Origin: Panacagrimonas sp041603235
GTDB taxonomy: Bacteria; Pseudomonadota; Gammaproteobacteria; Nevskiales; Nevskiaceae
Assembly: GCA_041603235.1 (NCBI GenBank)
Contig: JBFIES010000004.1
Location: 1-64,000 of the forward strand
Direction: 5' to 3'
Length of the DNA: 64,000 bases
In this document: piece by piece, positions 9,612 through 20,657 of the stretch
How positions within the stretch are numbered: position 1 is the stretch's first letter
How the letters are laid out: every line of letters starts with the position of its first letter
Position numbers and translations under genes: made by a program
Notes under the pieces: model-generated
What the model saw: only the letters and a program-made list of their open reading frames with translations
What the model was told of the DNA's origin: nothing
Database searches by the model: none

Positions 9612-9640
9612 TTGACCTTATCTGCTGATCCTCCTAAACT
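9612..9640 (+). promoter_or_regulatory. Predicted sigma70 promoter of rplU-rpmA
   Basis: TTGACC (9612-9617), a 17-base spacer and TAAACT (9635-9640) lie about 60 bases upstream of the rplU ATG, in the divergent gap with ispB. Confidence 0.6.
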
Positions 9641-9700
9641 TCGCGACCTTTTTTAAGCCGGGCCAAGCACTTGTCCGGGACCTTGCGGGAGCAAAAAACG

Positions 9701-10012
9701 ATGTATGCCGTAATCAAGACCGGTGGCAAGCAGTACCGCGTTGCCGACGGAGAAACCCTGAAAATCGAGACCCTGGCCGGTGAAGTTGGCAGCACCGTGG
9801 CTTTTGAGGAAATTCTGCTGATTGGCGGCGGAGACTCCATCAAGGTGGGTTCGCCCACAGTGGAAGGTTGCTCTGTGAAGGGCGAGATCATTGCCCACGG
9901 CCGTGGCGACAAGATCCGCATCGTCAAGCATCGTCGCCGCAAGCACTATCACAAGGAGCAGGGCCATCGGCAGAACTTCACGCAAGTGAAGATCACCGAA
10001 ATCGTCGCCTGA
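9701..10012 (+). CDS. rplU: 50S ribosomal protein L21
   Basis: 103 residues beginning MYAVIKTGGKQYRV, the universal L21 start. It also has the C-terminal KHRRRKHYHKEQGHRQ segment that binds 23S rRNA. An in-frame upstream start would add 10 residues absent from the family, so ATG 9701 is chosen. It is followed 27 bases later by rpmA. Confidence 0.98.
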   Translation: MYAVIKTGGKQYRVADGETLKIETLAGEVGSTVAFEEILLIGGGDSIKVGSPTVEGCSVKGEIIAHGRGDKIRIVKHRRRKHYHKEQGHRQNFTQVKITEIVA

Positions 10013-10039
10013 TCCAGTTCGAATCGGAGTTAATTAGAA

Positions 10040-10297
10040 ATGGCACATAAGAAAGCAGGCGGCTCGACCCGTAACGGTCGCGACTCGCAATCCAAGCGCC
10101 TCGGCGTGAAGCGTTTCGGCGGTGAAGCGGTTATCGCTGGCAACATCATCATTCGCCAGCGCGGAACTCACTATCACGCAGGCGAAAACGTCGGCCTTGG
10201 CAAAGACCACACCGTGTTCGCGCTGGTTGACGGCAAAGTGCAGTTCAAGACCCGTGGCCCCAAGAATCGCATGCATGTTGACGTGATTCCGGCCTGA
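10040..10297 (+). CDS. rpmA: 50S ribosomal protein L27
   Basis: 85 residues, full length, beginning MAHKKAGGSTRNGRDS. The N-terminal tail reaches the peptidyl-transferase centre, and there is no leader extension of the type cleaved in Firmicutes. It is co-transcribed with rplU and followed by an intrinsic terminator. Confidence 0.98.
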   Translation: MAHKKAGGSTRNGRDSQSKRLGVKRFGGEAVIAGNIIIRQRGTHYHAGENVGLGKDHTVFALVDGKVQFKTRGPKNRMHVDVIPA

Positions 10298-10323
10298 GCG
10301 TCGCAATAGAACAGTATTTTGAG

Positions 10324-10347
10324 AAGGCCCCGGAAGGGGCCTTTTTT
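10324..10347 (+). terminator. Intrinsic terminator after rpmA
   Basis: AAGGCCCC-GGAA-GGGGCCTT forms an eight-pair stem with a GGAA tetraloop and runs into six T residues. It separates the ribosomal-protein pair from obg 27 bases downstream, so obg is expressed by read-through or by an unseen promoter. Confidence 0.9.
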
Positions 10348-10373
10348 AGTGGATCAACTGAAAACCACGCAGT

Positions 10374-11474
10374 ATGAAATTTGTAGACGAAGCCACAATC
10401 AGAGTTGAAGCCGGTGACGGCGGAAACGGCTGCGTGAGTTTCCGGCGCGAACGGGCGATCCCGTTTGGCGGACCGGACGGCGGTGATGGCGGTGACGGCG
10501 GCAGTGTCTATGCCGTGGGCGATCGCAATCTGAATACGCTGGCGGACTTCCGCTTCAACCGCGTTTTCAAGGCCAAGCGTGGCGAGAACGGCACCGGGGC
10601 GAATTGTCGCGGGGCAGGTGGCCCGGACATCGAAGTGCGCATGCCGCTGGGTTCCATGATCTTTGACATGGCCACTGAAGAAAAAATTGGCGAACTCACC
10701 GAAGCCGATGCACGCATCAAGATTGCGCAGGGCGGCTTTCACGGTTTGGGCAATACGCGCTTCAAATCTTCAACCAATCGCACGCCGCGCCGCGCCTCTC
10801 CGGGCACACCCGGCGAGCAGCGCGAACTACGTGTCGAGCTGTCTCTGATGGCCGATGTGGGTCTGCTGGGGCTGCCCAATGCGGGCAAGTCCACTTTGCT
10901 GGCGTCTGTGTCAGCGGCGCGGCCCAAGATTGCCGACTATCCGTTTACCACTTTGTATCCGCAGCCTGGCGTGGTTTCGCCGGGACCGCATCAAAGCTTT
11001 GTCATGGTGGATATTCCGGGTCTGATCGCGGGCGCTGCCGAAGGCGCGGGCTTGGGGATTCGCTTCCTCAAGCATCTGAGCCGTACCCGGTTGCTGCTGC
11101 ATCTGGTGGATGTGATGCCGCCGGATGAGACGCCGCTTGCGCAGCAGATCACGACCATCGCCGACGAACTTGCGACCTACAGTTCGGATGCCATGAGTCG
11201 TGAGCGTTGGCTGGTCTTCAACAAGGCCGACTTGGTCGATCCCGCGAGGCTCGATGAGATGGTGGCCGCGACCCTGTCTGAACTGAATTGGCAGGGGCGC
11301 TGGTTTGTCATTTCAGCCGCAACGCGCGCCGGTTGCGATGTGCTGTGTGAACAGGCCATGCGCTGGATTGAGTCTCAGGCACCGCGCGAACGCGATGCCG
11401 ATATTGATGAAGATGTCGCCTCCGACAACTCCGATGCTGAGTCAGCAGGAGACCCGGCAGAGGATCAGGCGTGA
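10374..11474 (+). CDS. obgE: Obg-family GTPase (ObgE/CgtA)
   Basis: A 366-residue GTPase that binds the 50S subunit and acts in ribosome maturation and stress response. The N-terminal glycine-rich Obg fold (GGDGGDGGS, about residues 34-43) spans the first ~158 residues. The G domain follows with P-loop GLPNAGKST, DIPGLI (G3) and FNKAD (G4). A short acidic tail of about 25 residues ends the protein. Its stop overlaps the GTG start of proB by four bases. Confidence 0.97.
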   Translation: MKFVDEATIRVEAGDGGNGCVSFRRERAIPFGGPDGGDGGDGGSVYAVGDRNLNTLADFRFNRVFKAKRGENGTGANCRGAGGPDIEVRMPLGSMIFDMATEEKIGELTEADARIKIAQGGFHGLGNTRFKSSTNRTPRRASPGTPGEQRELRVELSLMADVGLLGLPNAGKSTLLASVSAARPKIADYPFTTLYPQPGVVSPGPHQSFVMVDIPGLIAGAAEGAGLGIRFLKHLSRTRLLLHLVDVMPPDETPLAQQITTIADELATYSSDAMSRERWLVFNKADLVDPARLDEMVAATLSELNWQGRWFVISAATRAGCDVLCEQAMRWIESQAPRERDADIDEDVASDNSDAESAGDPAEDQA

Positions 11475-12592
11475 ATCGCGAGAACGTAACGCAGACCCGG
11501 CGCTGGGTCGTCAAGATTGGAAGTTCTCTGCTGACGGATAGCGGGCAGGGGCTGGACCATGCTGCGATTGCCCAGTGGTGCGAGCAGCTCGCCGCGCTGC
11601 GTAGCGAGGGCCGGCAGGTCACGCTAGTGTCATCCGGCGCGGTGGCCGAAGGCATGGCGCGACTGGGTTTGCGCAAGCGCCCCGCCGTATTGCATGAATT
11701 GCAGGCGGTTGCGGCTGTAGGACAGATGGGCCTGGTCCGCGCCTGGGAGCTGGGTTTCGAGAAATACGGCATTCGAGCGGCGCAAGTGCTGCTGACCCAT
11801 GAAGATGTGGCGGATCGCGGCCGTTATCTCAATGCACGTGCAACGCTTAACACGCTGCTCGATTTCGGCGCGGTGCCGGTGGTCAACGAGAATGACACCG
11901 TGTCGACGGACGAGATTCGTCTGGGCGACAACGATACGCTGGGCGCGCTGACCGCGAACCTGATTGAAGCGGACCTGATGGTGATCCTGACCGATCAGGA
12001 TGGCCTCTTCGACCGTGACCCGCGTGTGCATCAGGATGCCCAGCTGGTATCTGAAATTGCGCTGTCTGCGCCGCAGCTTTCGACCATGGCCGGTGACAGC
12101 AAGAGCGAGCTTGGACGCGGCGGCATGCGTACCAAGTTGTCTGCGGCGCGCATCGCGGCGCGCTCCGGCGCGGCAACCATCATCGCCTACGGCAAGGCCG
12201 AGCGTGTTCTCAGTCGTTTGTCTGCTGGCGAGTCGCTTGGCACCTTGCTCAAGCCCGATGCGAGTGCGATGACGGCGCGCAAGCGCTGGATCGCGGGCCA
12301 GTTGCAGGTTCGGGGCCGCATCCTGATCGATGCCGGCGCGGCCGATGTACTGTCAAAGGGCGGGAAAAGCCTGCTGCCGGTCGGTGCAACCGGCGTCGAG
12401 GGCAACTTCGGCGCGGGCGATCTCGTCAGCTGTATCGCACCCGGCGGCCGTGAGATTGCGCGCGGCCTGTCGAATTATTCGGCGGCCGAGGCGCTACGCA
12501 TTCTCGGTGCGCGGCGCAGCGAGATTGTCGAACGACTGGGCCATGCGGGCGAAGAAGAACTCATCCACTGCGACAACCTGACCCTGGTCTGA
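11471..12592 (+). CDS. proB: Glutamate 5-kinase
   Basis: 373 residues. It phosphorylates glutamate to gamma-glutamyl phosphate, the first step of proline synthesis. The amino-acid-kinase domain starts KIGSSLLTDSG and contains NENDTVSTDEIRLGDND and GGMRTKLSAA; a C-terminal PUA domain occupies about residues 280-370. GTG 11471 gives a four-base overlap with obgE, and the family start about 13 residues before KIGSS agrees. The partner proA is not adjacent. Confidence 0.96.
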   Translation: MNRENVTQTRRWVVKIGSSLLTDSGQGLDHAAIAQWCEQLAALRSEGRQVTLVSSGAVAEGMARLGLRKRPAVLHELQAVAAVGQMGLVRAWELGFEKYGIRAAQVLLTHEDVADRGRYLNARATLNTLLDFGAVPVVNENDTVSTDEIRLGDNDTLGALTANLIEADLMVILTDQDGLFDRDPRVHQDAQLVSEIALSAPQLSTMAGDSKSELGRGGMRTKLSAARIAARSGAATIIAYGKAERVLSRLSAGESLGTLLKPDASAMTARKRWIAGQLQVRGRILIDAGAADVLSKGGKSLLPVGATGVEGNFGAGDLVSCIAPGGREIARGLSNYSAAEALRILGARRSEIVERLGHAGEEELIHCDNLTLV

Positions 12593-12640
12593 GCGGCATT
12601 TCCTGGGCAGGGCGTCGGGCGGGGCGCTATGCGCAAGGCA

Positions 12641-12667
12641 AAAAAAACGCGAACCCGAAGGCTCGCG
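12641..12667 (-). terminator. Intrinsic terminator of rpsT
   Basis: On the minus strand CGCGAGCC-TTCG-GGTTCGCG (12667-12648) closes an eight-pair stem with a TTCG tetraloop, followed by seven T. It also lies at the end of the convergent proB gene and may help stop transcription from both sides. Confidence 0.88.
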
Positions 12668-12710
12668 CTTATTCCTACAGCAAAGTAGGCGTCAATACTC
12701 GATACGAGAT

Positions 12711-12974
12711 TTACGCCAGCGCGTTGATACGCGCATTCAGGCGGCTCTTGTGACGGGCTGCCTTGTTCTTGTGGATCATGCCGCGATTGGCGTGACGGTC
12801 GAGGACCGGAACCATCTCGGCGTAAGCGGCCTGTGCTGCTGCCTTGTCGCTGGCTTCAACAGCCTTGACGACCTTCTTGATGGTGGTGCGGATCATCGAA
12901 CGCTGACCTGCGTTACGGGCGCGCGATTTTACGGCCTGACGGGCGCGCTTACGGGCGCTGAGGGTATTAGCCAA
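12711..12974 (-). CDS. rpsT: 30S ribosomal protein S20
   Basis: 87 residues beginning (M)ANTLSARKRARQ, lysine/arginine-rich, full length. The family start aligns with TTG at 12974, preceded by CAGGAG about seven bases upstream. No ATG lies nearby and the longer frame to 13067 has no family support. A UUG start is also known for Escherichia coli rpsT, where it takes part in S20 autoregulation. It is monocistronic, with its own promoter and terminator. Confidence 0.96.
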   Translation of the reverse strand: MANTLSARKRARQAVKSRARNAGQRSMIRTTIKKVVKAVEASDKAAAQAAYAEMVPVLDRHANRGMIHKNKAARHKSRLNARINALA

Positions 12975-13081
12975 AACTAGAACTCCTGCGAAACAAAACT
13001 TTGGAAAGAAAGAAATTTCTCTGTTGATTTCCTGCCGACGCCCTGAATGTGGTCTGGGCACTGACAAAAAAATAGCGCGGT

Positions 13082-13110
13082 AGTATTGTGGCGCGCCCTT
13101 GCCTTGTCAA
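13082..13110 (-). promoter_or_regulatory. Predicted sigma70 promoter of rpsT
   Basis: On the minus strand TTGACA (13110-13105) is followed after 17 bases by AATACT (13087-13082), giving an RNA leader of about 100 bases before the TTG start of rpsT. Confidence 0.65.
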
Positions 13111-13151
13111 CGCTCGCGGCGGTTCTTGCCCTCCAGCCGCATCCTGATCCC

Positions 13152-14714
13152 ATGTCCACAAATCGCCTACTGAAATCGACCGGGATCGTGGGTCTGATGA
13201 CCCTGCTGTCGCGAATCCTCGGATTCGTCCGGGACATCCTGTTTGCTGCGGTTTTTGGTGCGGGTCCCGCGATGGACGTCTTCCTTCTGGCGCTCAAGAT
13301 ACCCAATTTCGGGCGCAGGGTATTCGCCGAGGGCGCACTGTCGCAGGCCTTTGTGCCGGTGTTCACCGAGGTGAAGTCGGCAGGTGACCCGGCGGAAGTT
13401 CGCAAGCTGTTTGATGTGGTGGCAGGCACGCTCGGCGGCGTTCTGGCGCTGATCACGCTCGTGGGATGCCTCGCCGCGCCCTTTCTGGTGTGGATATTTG
13501 CGCCGGGAATCGCGACAGACCCGGATCGTCACGCGCTGGCAACGGAATTGCTGCGCTGGACCTTTCCCTACCTGATGCTGATCTCGCTGACGGCGCTGGC
13601 CGGCGGCGTGCTCAACACATACGGACGCTTTGCGGTGCCGGCGGCAACGCCGGTGATCCTCAATCTGTGTCTGATTGGCGCAGTTTTCATCGACGGCGAA
13701 TCGGTGCATGTGCTGGCCATTGCGGTCTTCGTGGCAGGTATCGCCCAGCTGGCGTTCCAACTGCCCTGGCTGGGCCGAATCGGCCTGTGGCCACGGCCGC
13801 GATGGGGCGGGTCCGACCTGCGGGTGCGCAAGATCGTCCGCCTGATGGGGCCAATTGTGTTCGGCTCCTCGGTGGCGCAGATCAGCTTGCTGCTGGATAC
13901 CATCATTGCCTCGCTGCTGTTTGCCGGCAGCCTGAGCTGGTTGTACTACGCCGACCGGCTGATGGAATTTCCGCTGGGCATCTTCTCCATCGCGCTGGCC
14001 ACGGTCATCCTGCCAAGTCTGTCGGCCGAGCATGTGGCCAAGTCGGCAGAACGCTTCAGCGCGACCCTAGACTGGGCCCTGCGCCTCCTGATCCTGATTG
14101 GCGTGCCGGCCACGGCGGGTCTGATCCTGCTGGCCGGGCCGCTGGTCAGCACCTTGTTCCAGCACGGCGAGTTTGGCCTGCGTGATCTGGATATGACACG
14201 CTGGTCACTGATGGCCTACGCCTTTGCGTTCTTCGGCATATCCAGCGTGAAAGTGCTGGTGCCAGCCTTTTATGCACGGCAGGAGACCTCTATCCCGGTG
14301 CGCTACGCGGTAATTGCATTGCTCAGCGGCATGGGCATCAGCATCGTCATTGTCGGAGTGAGCGTGCTGATGGAGTGGTCGGCGCCGCATGTGGGGCTGG
14401 CCTGCGCCACTTCGGCCAGTTCTCTGCTTAACGGCACCCTGCTGTACCGGCGGCTTCGGCGGGACGGCATTTATAGGCCGGGAGCGGAGTGGGGCGCATA
14501 TCTGCTCAAGATCGGCCTCGCCCTGCTGGTGATGGTGGCTCTGGTCTGGTATCTCGCAGGTTCCATTCAGAGCTGGAGCGATGCTGTTCTGAGCGAACGG
14601 GTCTGGCGTCTGGCGGGCATCATTCTGAGTGCTGCAGCGAGTTATTTCGGCGTTCTCTGGCTCCTGGGCGTGCGTCCAAGGCAGTTCCGACTGGCGCAGG
14701 TCATCAAGCCTTGA
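13152..14714 (+). CDS. murJ: Lipid II flippase MurJ
   Basis: About 520 residues with some 14 predicted membrane spans, of the MviN/MurJ branch of the MOP exporter superfamily. It moves lipid II across the inner membrane for peptidoglycan synthesis. The N-terminus STGIVGLMTLLSRILGFVRD and the segment ALKIPNFGRRVFAEGALSQAFVPVF are family hallmarks. ATG 13152 is chosen because it yields the conserved N-terminus; the frame extends upstream to 13086 only through non-homologous sequence. The gene is divergent from rpsT and upstream of ribF-ileS. Confidence 0.95.
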   Translation: MSTNRLLKSTGIVGLMTLLSRILGFVRDILFAAVFGAGPAMDVFLLALKIPNFGRRVFAEGALSQAFVPVFTEVKSAGDPAEVRKLFDVVAGTLGGVLALITLVGCLAAPFLVWIFAPGIATDPDRHALATELLRWTFPYLMLISLTALAGGVLNTYGRFAVPAATPVILNLCLIGAVFIDGESVHVLAIAVFVAGIAQLAFQLPWLGRIGLWPRPRWGGSDLRVRKIVRLMGPIVFGSSVAQISLLLDTIIASLLFAGSLSWLYYADRLMEFPLGIFSIALATVILPSLSAEHVAKSAERFSATLDWALRLLILIGVPATAGLILLAGPLVSTLFQHGEFGLRDLDMTRWSLMAYAFAFFGISSVKVLVPAFYARQETSIPVRYAVIALLSGMGISIVIVGVSVLMEWSAPHVGLACATSASSLLNGTLLYRRLRRDGIYRPGAEWGAYLLKIGLALLVMVALVWYLAGSIQSWSDAVLSERVWRLAGIILSAAASYFGVLWLLGVRPRQFRLAQVIKP

Positions 14715-14834
14715 AGCAACAACGCAGCTTGCGCGCTCTGTTCGGGGCCAGATTGGTGTGTTGAAGCGGCCAGAAGTCGTCGCGCCAGGCCAATTGGCAC
14801 CGGGCCGGGCGGAGCGGCCAGATATACTGTGCGG

Positions 14835-15779
14835 ATGACTGAGCGGCACCCTTCCATCGAACTCATTCGCGGCTTGCACAATGTGCCGCCGCAGGGCGCT
14901 GGTTGTGCCCTGACCATGGGCAAATTCGATGGCGTGCATCTGGGTCATCAGGCGCTGCTGGCCAAGACGCGGGCGGCAGCTGACGCGCTGGGCTTGCCGG
15001 CAACGGTATTGAGCTTTGACCCCTCGCCACGCGAGTTTTTCAAGCCCGACGCGCCGGTGCGTCGCATCAGCACTTTGCGTGACAAGCTCGGCGCACTGGA
15101 AAGCTTTGGCGTTGATCGTCTGGTGCTGGCGCGCTTCAGTCATGCGCTGGCTGATACTTCTCCGGAAGATTTCGTTGAACAGATTCTGGTCTCCCAACTC
15201 GGCGTGAAAGCGATCATCGTCGGCGACGATCTTCGATTTGGCCGGAACCGGGCGGGTGACTATGACTACCTGCGCCAGTGCGGCCAGCGCATGGGCTTCG
15301 ATGTCTACAGTGTGGGCACCGTCGATGTCGGCGGCGAACGCTGCAGTTCCAGTGCCGTGCGTGAGTCGCTCGCCGATTGTAATTTTGATCGCGCCCAGCG
15401 ACTTCTCGGCCGGCCCTACGCGGTCAGCGGCCGGATTCGCAAAGGCCTGCAACTGGGACGCAAGCTGGGCATGCCAACCGCCAACATTGCAATTGCCAAG
15501 CGTCTTGCCATTCCACTGGGCGTGTACGCGGTGACCGCTCGACTGGGCGAAAAGACCTGGCAAGGTGTTGCGAGTCTGGGCATCAGACCTACGCTGGGCC
15601 TGACGCAGTGCCTGCTCGAAACCTATTTGTTTGATGTGAACATTGATCTATACGGGCAGCTGCTGGAAGTGGAGTTCCACCATTTCCTGCGCGGCGAAAT
15701 CCGCTTCGACGACATGGACGCACTGCGTGAGCAGATGCACCGTGACGCCGCGGACGCGCGCCAACTCCTGAACTCCTGA
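14835..15779 (+). CDS. ribF: Bifunctional riboflavin kinase / FAD synthetase
   Basis: About 314 residues, full length. An N-terminal nucleotidyl-transferase domain (MGKFDGVHLGHQALL, LSFDPSPREFF, ISSTxVR-like SSSAVRESL) makes FAD. The C-terminal kinase domain (GRxxGxPTANI-like GRKLGMPTANIA, YGVYAV-like LGVYAV, DLYGQLLEVEFHHFLR) makes FMN. I start at ATG 14835; a GTG two codons upstream is possible. It lies 25 bases upstream of ileS, the conserved ribF-ileS-lspA-ispH order. Confidence 0.95.
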   Translation: MTERHPSIELIRGLHNVPPQGAGCALTMGKFDGVHLGHQALLAKTRAAADALGLPATVLSFDPSPREFFKPDAPVRRISTLRDKLGALESFGVDRLVLARFSHALADTSPEDFVEQILVSQLGVKAIIVGDDLRFGRNRAGDYDYLRQCGQRMGFDVYSVGTVDVGGERCSSSAVRESLADCNFDRAQRLLGRPYAVSGRIRKGLQLGRKLGMPTANIAIAKRLAIPLGVYAVTARLGEKTWQGVASLGIRPTLGLTQCLLETYLFDVNIDLYGQLLEVEFHHFLRGEIRFDDMDALREQMHRDAADARQLLNS

Positions 15780-15804
15780 ACAGCGACATAAAACGACCTC
15801 ACTC

Positions 15805-18618
<2,814 letters not shown>

Positions 18619-18645
18619 GCTGCTTGCCTATGTTGAAGGCCTGCG

Positions 18646-18676
18646 CTTTCGTTCTTCGACGGGCTCAGGACGAAAG
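18646..18676. repeat. REP-like inverted repeat
   Basis: The 31-base element begins CTTTCGT and ends ACGAAAG around a TTCGACGGGCTCAGG core. This is the widespread intergenic palindromic motif seen in many proteobacterial genomes as TTCGTCCTGAGCCTGTCGAA variants. It sits in the 281-base gap between ileS and lspA, where no gene is supported. One copy is recognised in this window. Confidence 0.6.
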
Positions 18677-18899
18677 GGGAGCGCGTTTGCGGGCGCGCGA
18701 TGCTTGTCGCTCGTGACGCAGGCGCTGGTCTGTGCGCGTCAAATCAAGGGCTGGAGCCGGGCGACAAAGCTCGCCATGATTCCTGGCAACTGGCACGACG
18801 TCAGCCATTTGGCACGCAGCCAATCTGCTCAGGGCGGCAACATGCATACCGTCTTGCCACAAAGCGAAACTGCTTTCGCACATCAGAGACACTAGACCA

Positions 18900-19502
18900 A
18901 TGGGATTCCATTACTCCAACGTGCACTGGCTCTGGCTTTCTGCCGGCGTCATGCTGGCAGACCAGATCACCAAGCAACTGGTGATTCGCAGCATCGCGCT
19001 CTTTGATTCTGTGGCGGTGATGCCGCACCTGAACTGGGTGCACATGCAGAACCGCGGCGCCGCGTTTTCGATGCTGGCACAGATGCCGCCTTGGTTTTTT
19101 GTGCTGCTGGGCGTGGGGGTATCGATAGGGATTCTGATCTGGCTGCGGCGCAATCCGCGCGGGCAGCTGCTGGTGGCTTCTGGCCTGGCCCTGATTCTGG
19201 GCGGCGCGCTGGGTAATGTGATTGATCGTGTTCGGCTCGGTCACGTCACCGATTTCATTGATGTCTACTATCAGGAGTGGCATTTCGCGGCGTTCAACAT
19301 CGCCGACGCTGCCATCTCCGTGGGTGCGGCGCTTCTGATTCTGGATATGTTTGTGCAGTGGTGGCGAGAGCGCCGTGAGCGCGTGCAGGCACAGCGCACT
19401 GCTGCAGATGCAGCGAAGCTGGCAGAAGCCGAGGAAGCGCGTGCTGCGGCATCCGACGAGGCTTCTACGGCGGAACCTGCACCCACGAAGGACGGTCACT
19501 GA
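18900..19502 (+). CDS. lspA: Lipoprotein signal peptidase (signal peptidase II)
   Basis: A 200-residue inner-membrane aspartyl protease that cleaves prolipoproteins after lipidation. It has four predicted membrane spans and both catalytic Asp motifs, GNVIDR and FNIADAAIS, plus the conserved NRGAAFS. The C-terminus is unusual: about 45 residues past the last membrane span, alanine/glutamate-rich and likely a soluble tail, whereas most LspA end soon after that span. It ends three bases before ispH. Confidence 0.95.
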   Translation: MGFHYSNVHWLWLSAGVMLADQITKQLVIRSIALFDSVAVMPHLNWVHMQNRGAAFSMLAQMPPWFFVLLGVGVSIGILIWLRRNPRGQLLVASGLALILGGALGNVIDRVRLGHVTDFIDVYYQEWHFAAFNIADAAISVGAALLILDMFVQWWRERRERVQAQRTAADAAKLAEAEEARAAASDEASTAEPAPTKDGH

Positions 19503-19505
19503 ACA

Positions 19506-20453
19506 GTGGATATTGTTCTGGCCAATCCGCGCGGCTTCTGTGCCGGGGTTGATCGCGCAATCGAGATTGTTGAGCGGGCACTGGACCAGCTTGGCGCGCC
19601 CATCTATGTTCGCCATGAAGTCGTGCACAACAAATTCGTGGTGGACGGCTTGCGTCAGAAGGGCGCGATCTTCGTTGAAGAAATTGACGAAATCCCCGCT
19701 GGTGCCACCTGCATCTTCTCCGCACACGGCGTGTCGCGCGAGGTACGTGAGCAGGCCAGCCTACGTGGCCTCAATATTTTTGACGCCACCTGCCCACTGG
19801 TTACCAAGGTGCATATCGAGGTCAAACGCTACGCGCGCGAAGGCCGTGACGTGATCCTGATCGGTCACGACGGCCACCCGGAAGTGGAGGGCACCATGGG
19901 TCAGTTTGATCCGGCCGGTGGTGGCAGCATCCATCTGGTTGAAACACCCGAAGATGTAGCGCGGCTGCAGTTGCAGCGTGACGATCATCTGGCCTACGTC
20001 ACCCAGACCACCTTGTCGGTGGATGACACCTCCAAGGTGATTGACGCGCTGCGTCAGCGCTTTCCCAAGATCATGGGACCGCGCAAGGACGACATCTGCT
20101 ATGCCACCACCAATCGCCAGGAGGCGGTCAAGACGCTGGCGGAGCAATGTGATGTGGTTTTGGTGGTGGGCTCGGCCAACAGCTCCAACTCCAACCGCCT
20201 GCGAGAGATTGCCGAGCTGTGCAAGGCACAAGCCTATTTGATTGACGGCCCGGAGGAAGTAGACGCCGCCTGGGTACAGGGCAAAGCGCGTATTGGCGTC
20301 ACCGCAGGCGCCAGCGCACCCGAATTGCTGGTGGAACAGGTCGTGTCTCGCCTGCGTGAGCTGGGCGGCGTCGAGGTACGCGAGCTGGAAGGGCGCGAGG
20401 AGAACATCGTGTTCGTGCTGCCGCCCGCCCTGAGAAAGGCCGTAAGAAGCTGA
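19506..20453 (+). CDS. ispH: 4-hydroxy-3-methylbut-2-enyl diphosphate reductase
   Basis: A 315-residue [4Fe-4S] enzyme of the last MEP-pathway step, making IPP and DMAPP. The three cluster cysteines lie in PRGFCAGV, DATCPLV and, in the C-terminal third, DDICYATTNRQ. The substrate-binding segment SANSSNSNRL and the VTAGASAPE motif are intact. Start GTG 19506 follows lspA closely. An fkpB gene, often placed between lspA and ispH, is absent here. Confidence 0.96.
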   Translation: MDIVLANPRGFCAGVDRAIEIVERALDQLGAPIYVRHEVVHNKFVVDGLRQKGAIFVEEIDEIPAGATCIFSAHGVSREVREQASLRGLNIFDATCPLVTKVHIEVKRYAREGRDVILIGHDGHPEVEGTMGQFDPAGGGSIHLVETPEDVARLQLQRDDHLAYVTQTTLSVDDTSKVIDALRQRFPKIMGPRKDDICYATTNRQEAVKTLAEQCDVVLVVGSANSSNSNRLREIAELCKAQAYLIDGPEEVDAAWVQGKARIGVTAGASAPELLVEQVVSRLRELGGVEVRELEGREENIVFVLPPALRKAVRS

Positions 20454-20463
20454 TTTTTAGGCA

Positions 20464-20497
20464 GGTTTTTGCAGGCCTGTCGCGGGCTGCAAGAACC
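20464..20497 (+). other. Stem-loop after ispH
   Basis: GGTTTTTGCAG (20464-20474) pairs with CTGCAAGAACC (20487-20497) around a 12-base loop, 11 bases after the ispH stop. There is no T-run afterwards, so it may be a processing or stability hairpin rather than an intrinsic terminator. Confidence 0.4.
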
Positions 20498-20575
20498 CCC
20501 GGACTGCAGCGCTGCCCGCACCCTCGATCAGCGCCGCTGAGGGTCCCGTTTCAGGGGCTCAAAAACAGCGCTATG

Positions 20576-20584
20576 TGTTAGAAT
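20576..20584 (+). promoter_or_regulatory. Predicted extended -10 promoter element of gyrA
   Basis: TGT followed by TAGAAT (20579-20584) matches an extended -10 (TGn-TATAAT, five of six). A clear -35 is lacking, as is common for this promoter type. The implied transcript starts about 65 bases before gyrA and includes the leader hairpin. Confidence 0.45.
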
Positions 20585-20622
20585 TTCTTGGAAATTTAGC
20601 ACCTCAACTGCCTCCTAGATCA

Positions 20623-20643
20623 GGCCGGGTTTTCAACCCGGCC
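20623..20643 (+). promoter_or_regulatory. Perfect hairpin in gyrA leader
   Basis: GGCCGGGTT pairs perfectly with AACCCGGCC around the loop TTC, ending 14 bases before the gyrA ATG. The bases between hairpin and ATG (GCAAGACCCTTTTT) contain no Shine-Dalgarno sequence. This suggests the stem takes part in translation initiation or mRNA stability. Confidence 0.6.
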
Positions 20644-20657
20644 GCAAGACCCTTTTT

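Noticed and set aside
14205..15563. 452-codon minus-strand frame over murJ and ribF
   Set aside because: It lies antisense to two well-supported genes and has His/Gln/Arg-rich composition, typical of a shadow frame in GC-rich DNA.
20464..20497. Intrinsic terminator after ispH
   Set aside because: The stem is good but no T-tract follows it on the plus strand; kept only as a stem-loop.
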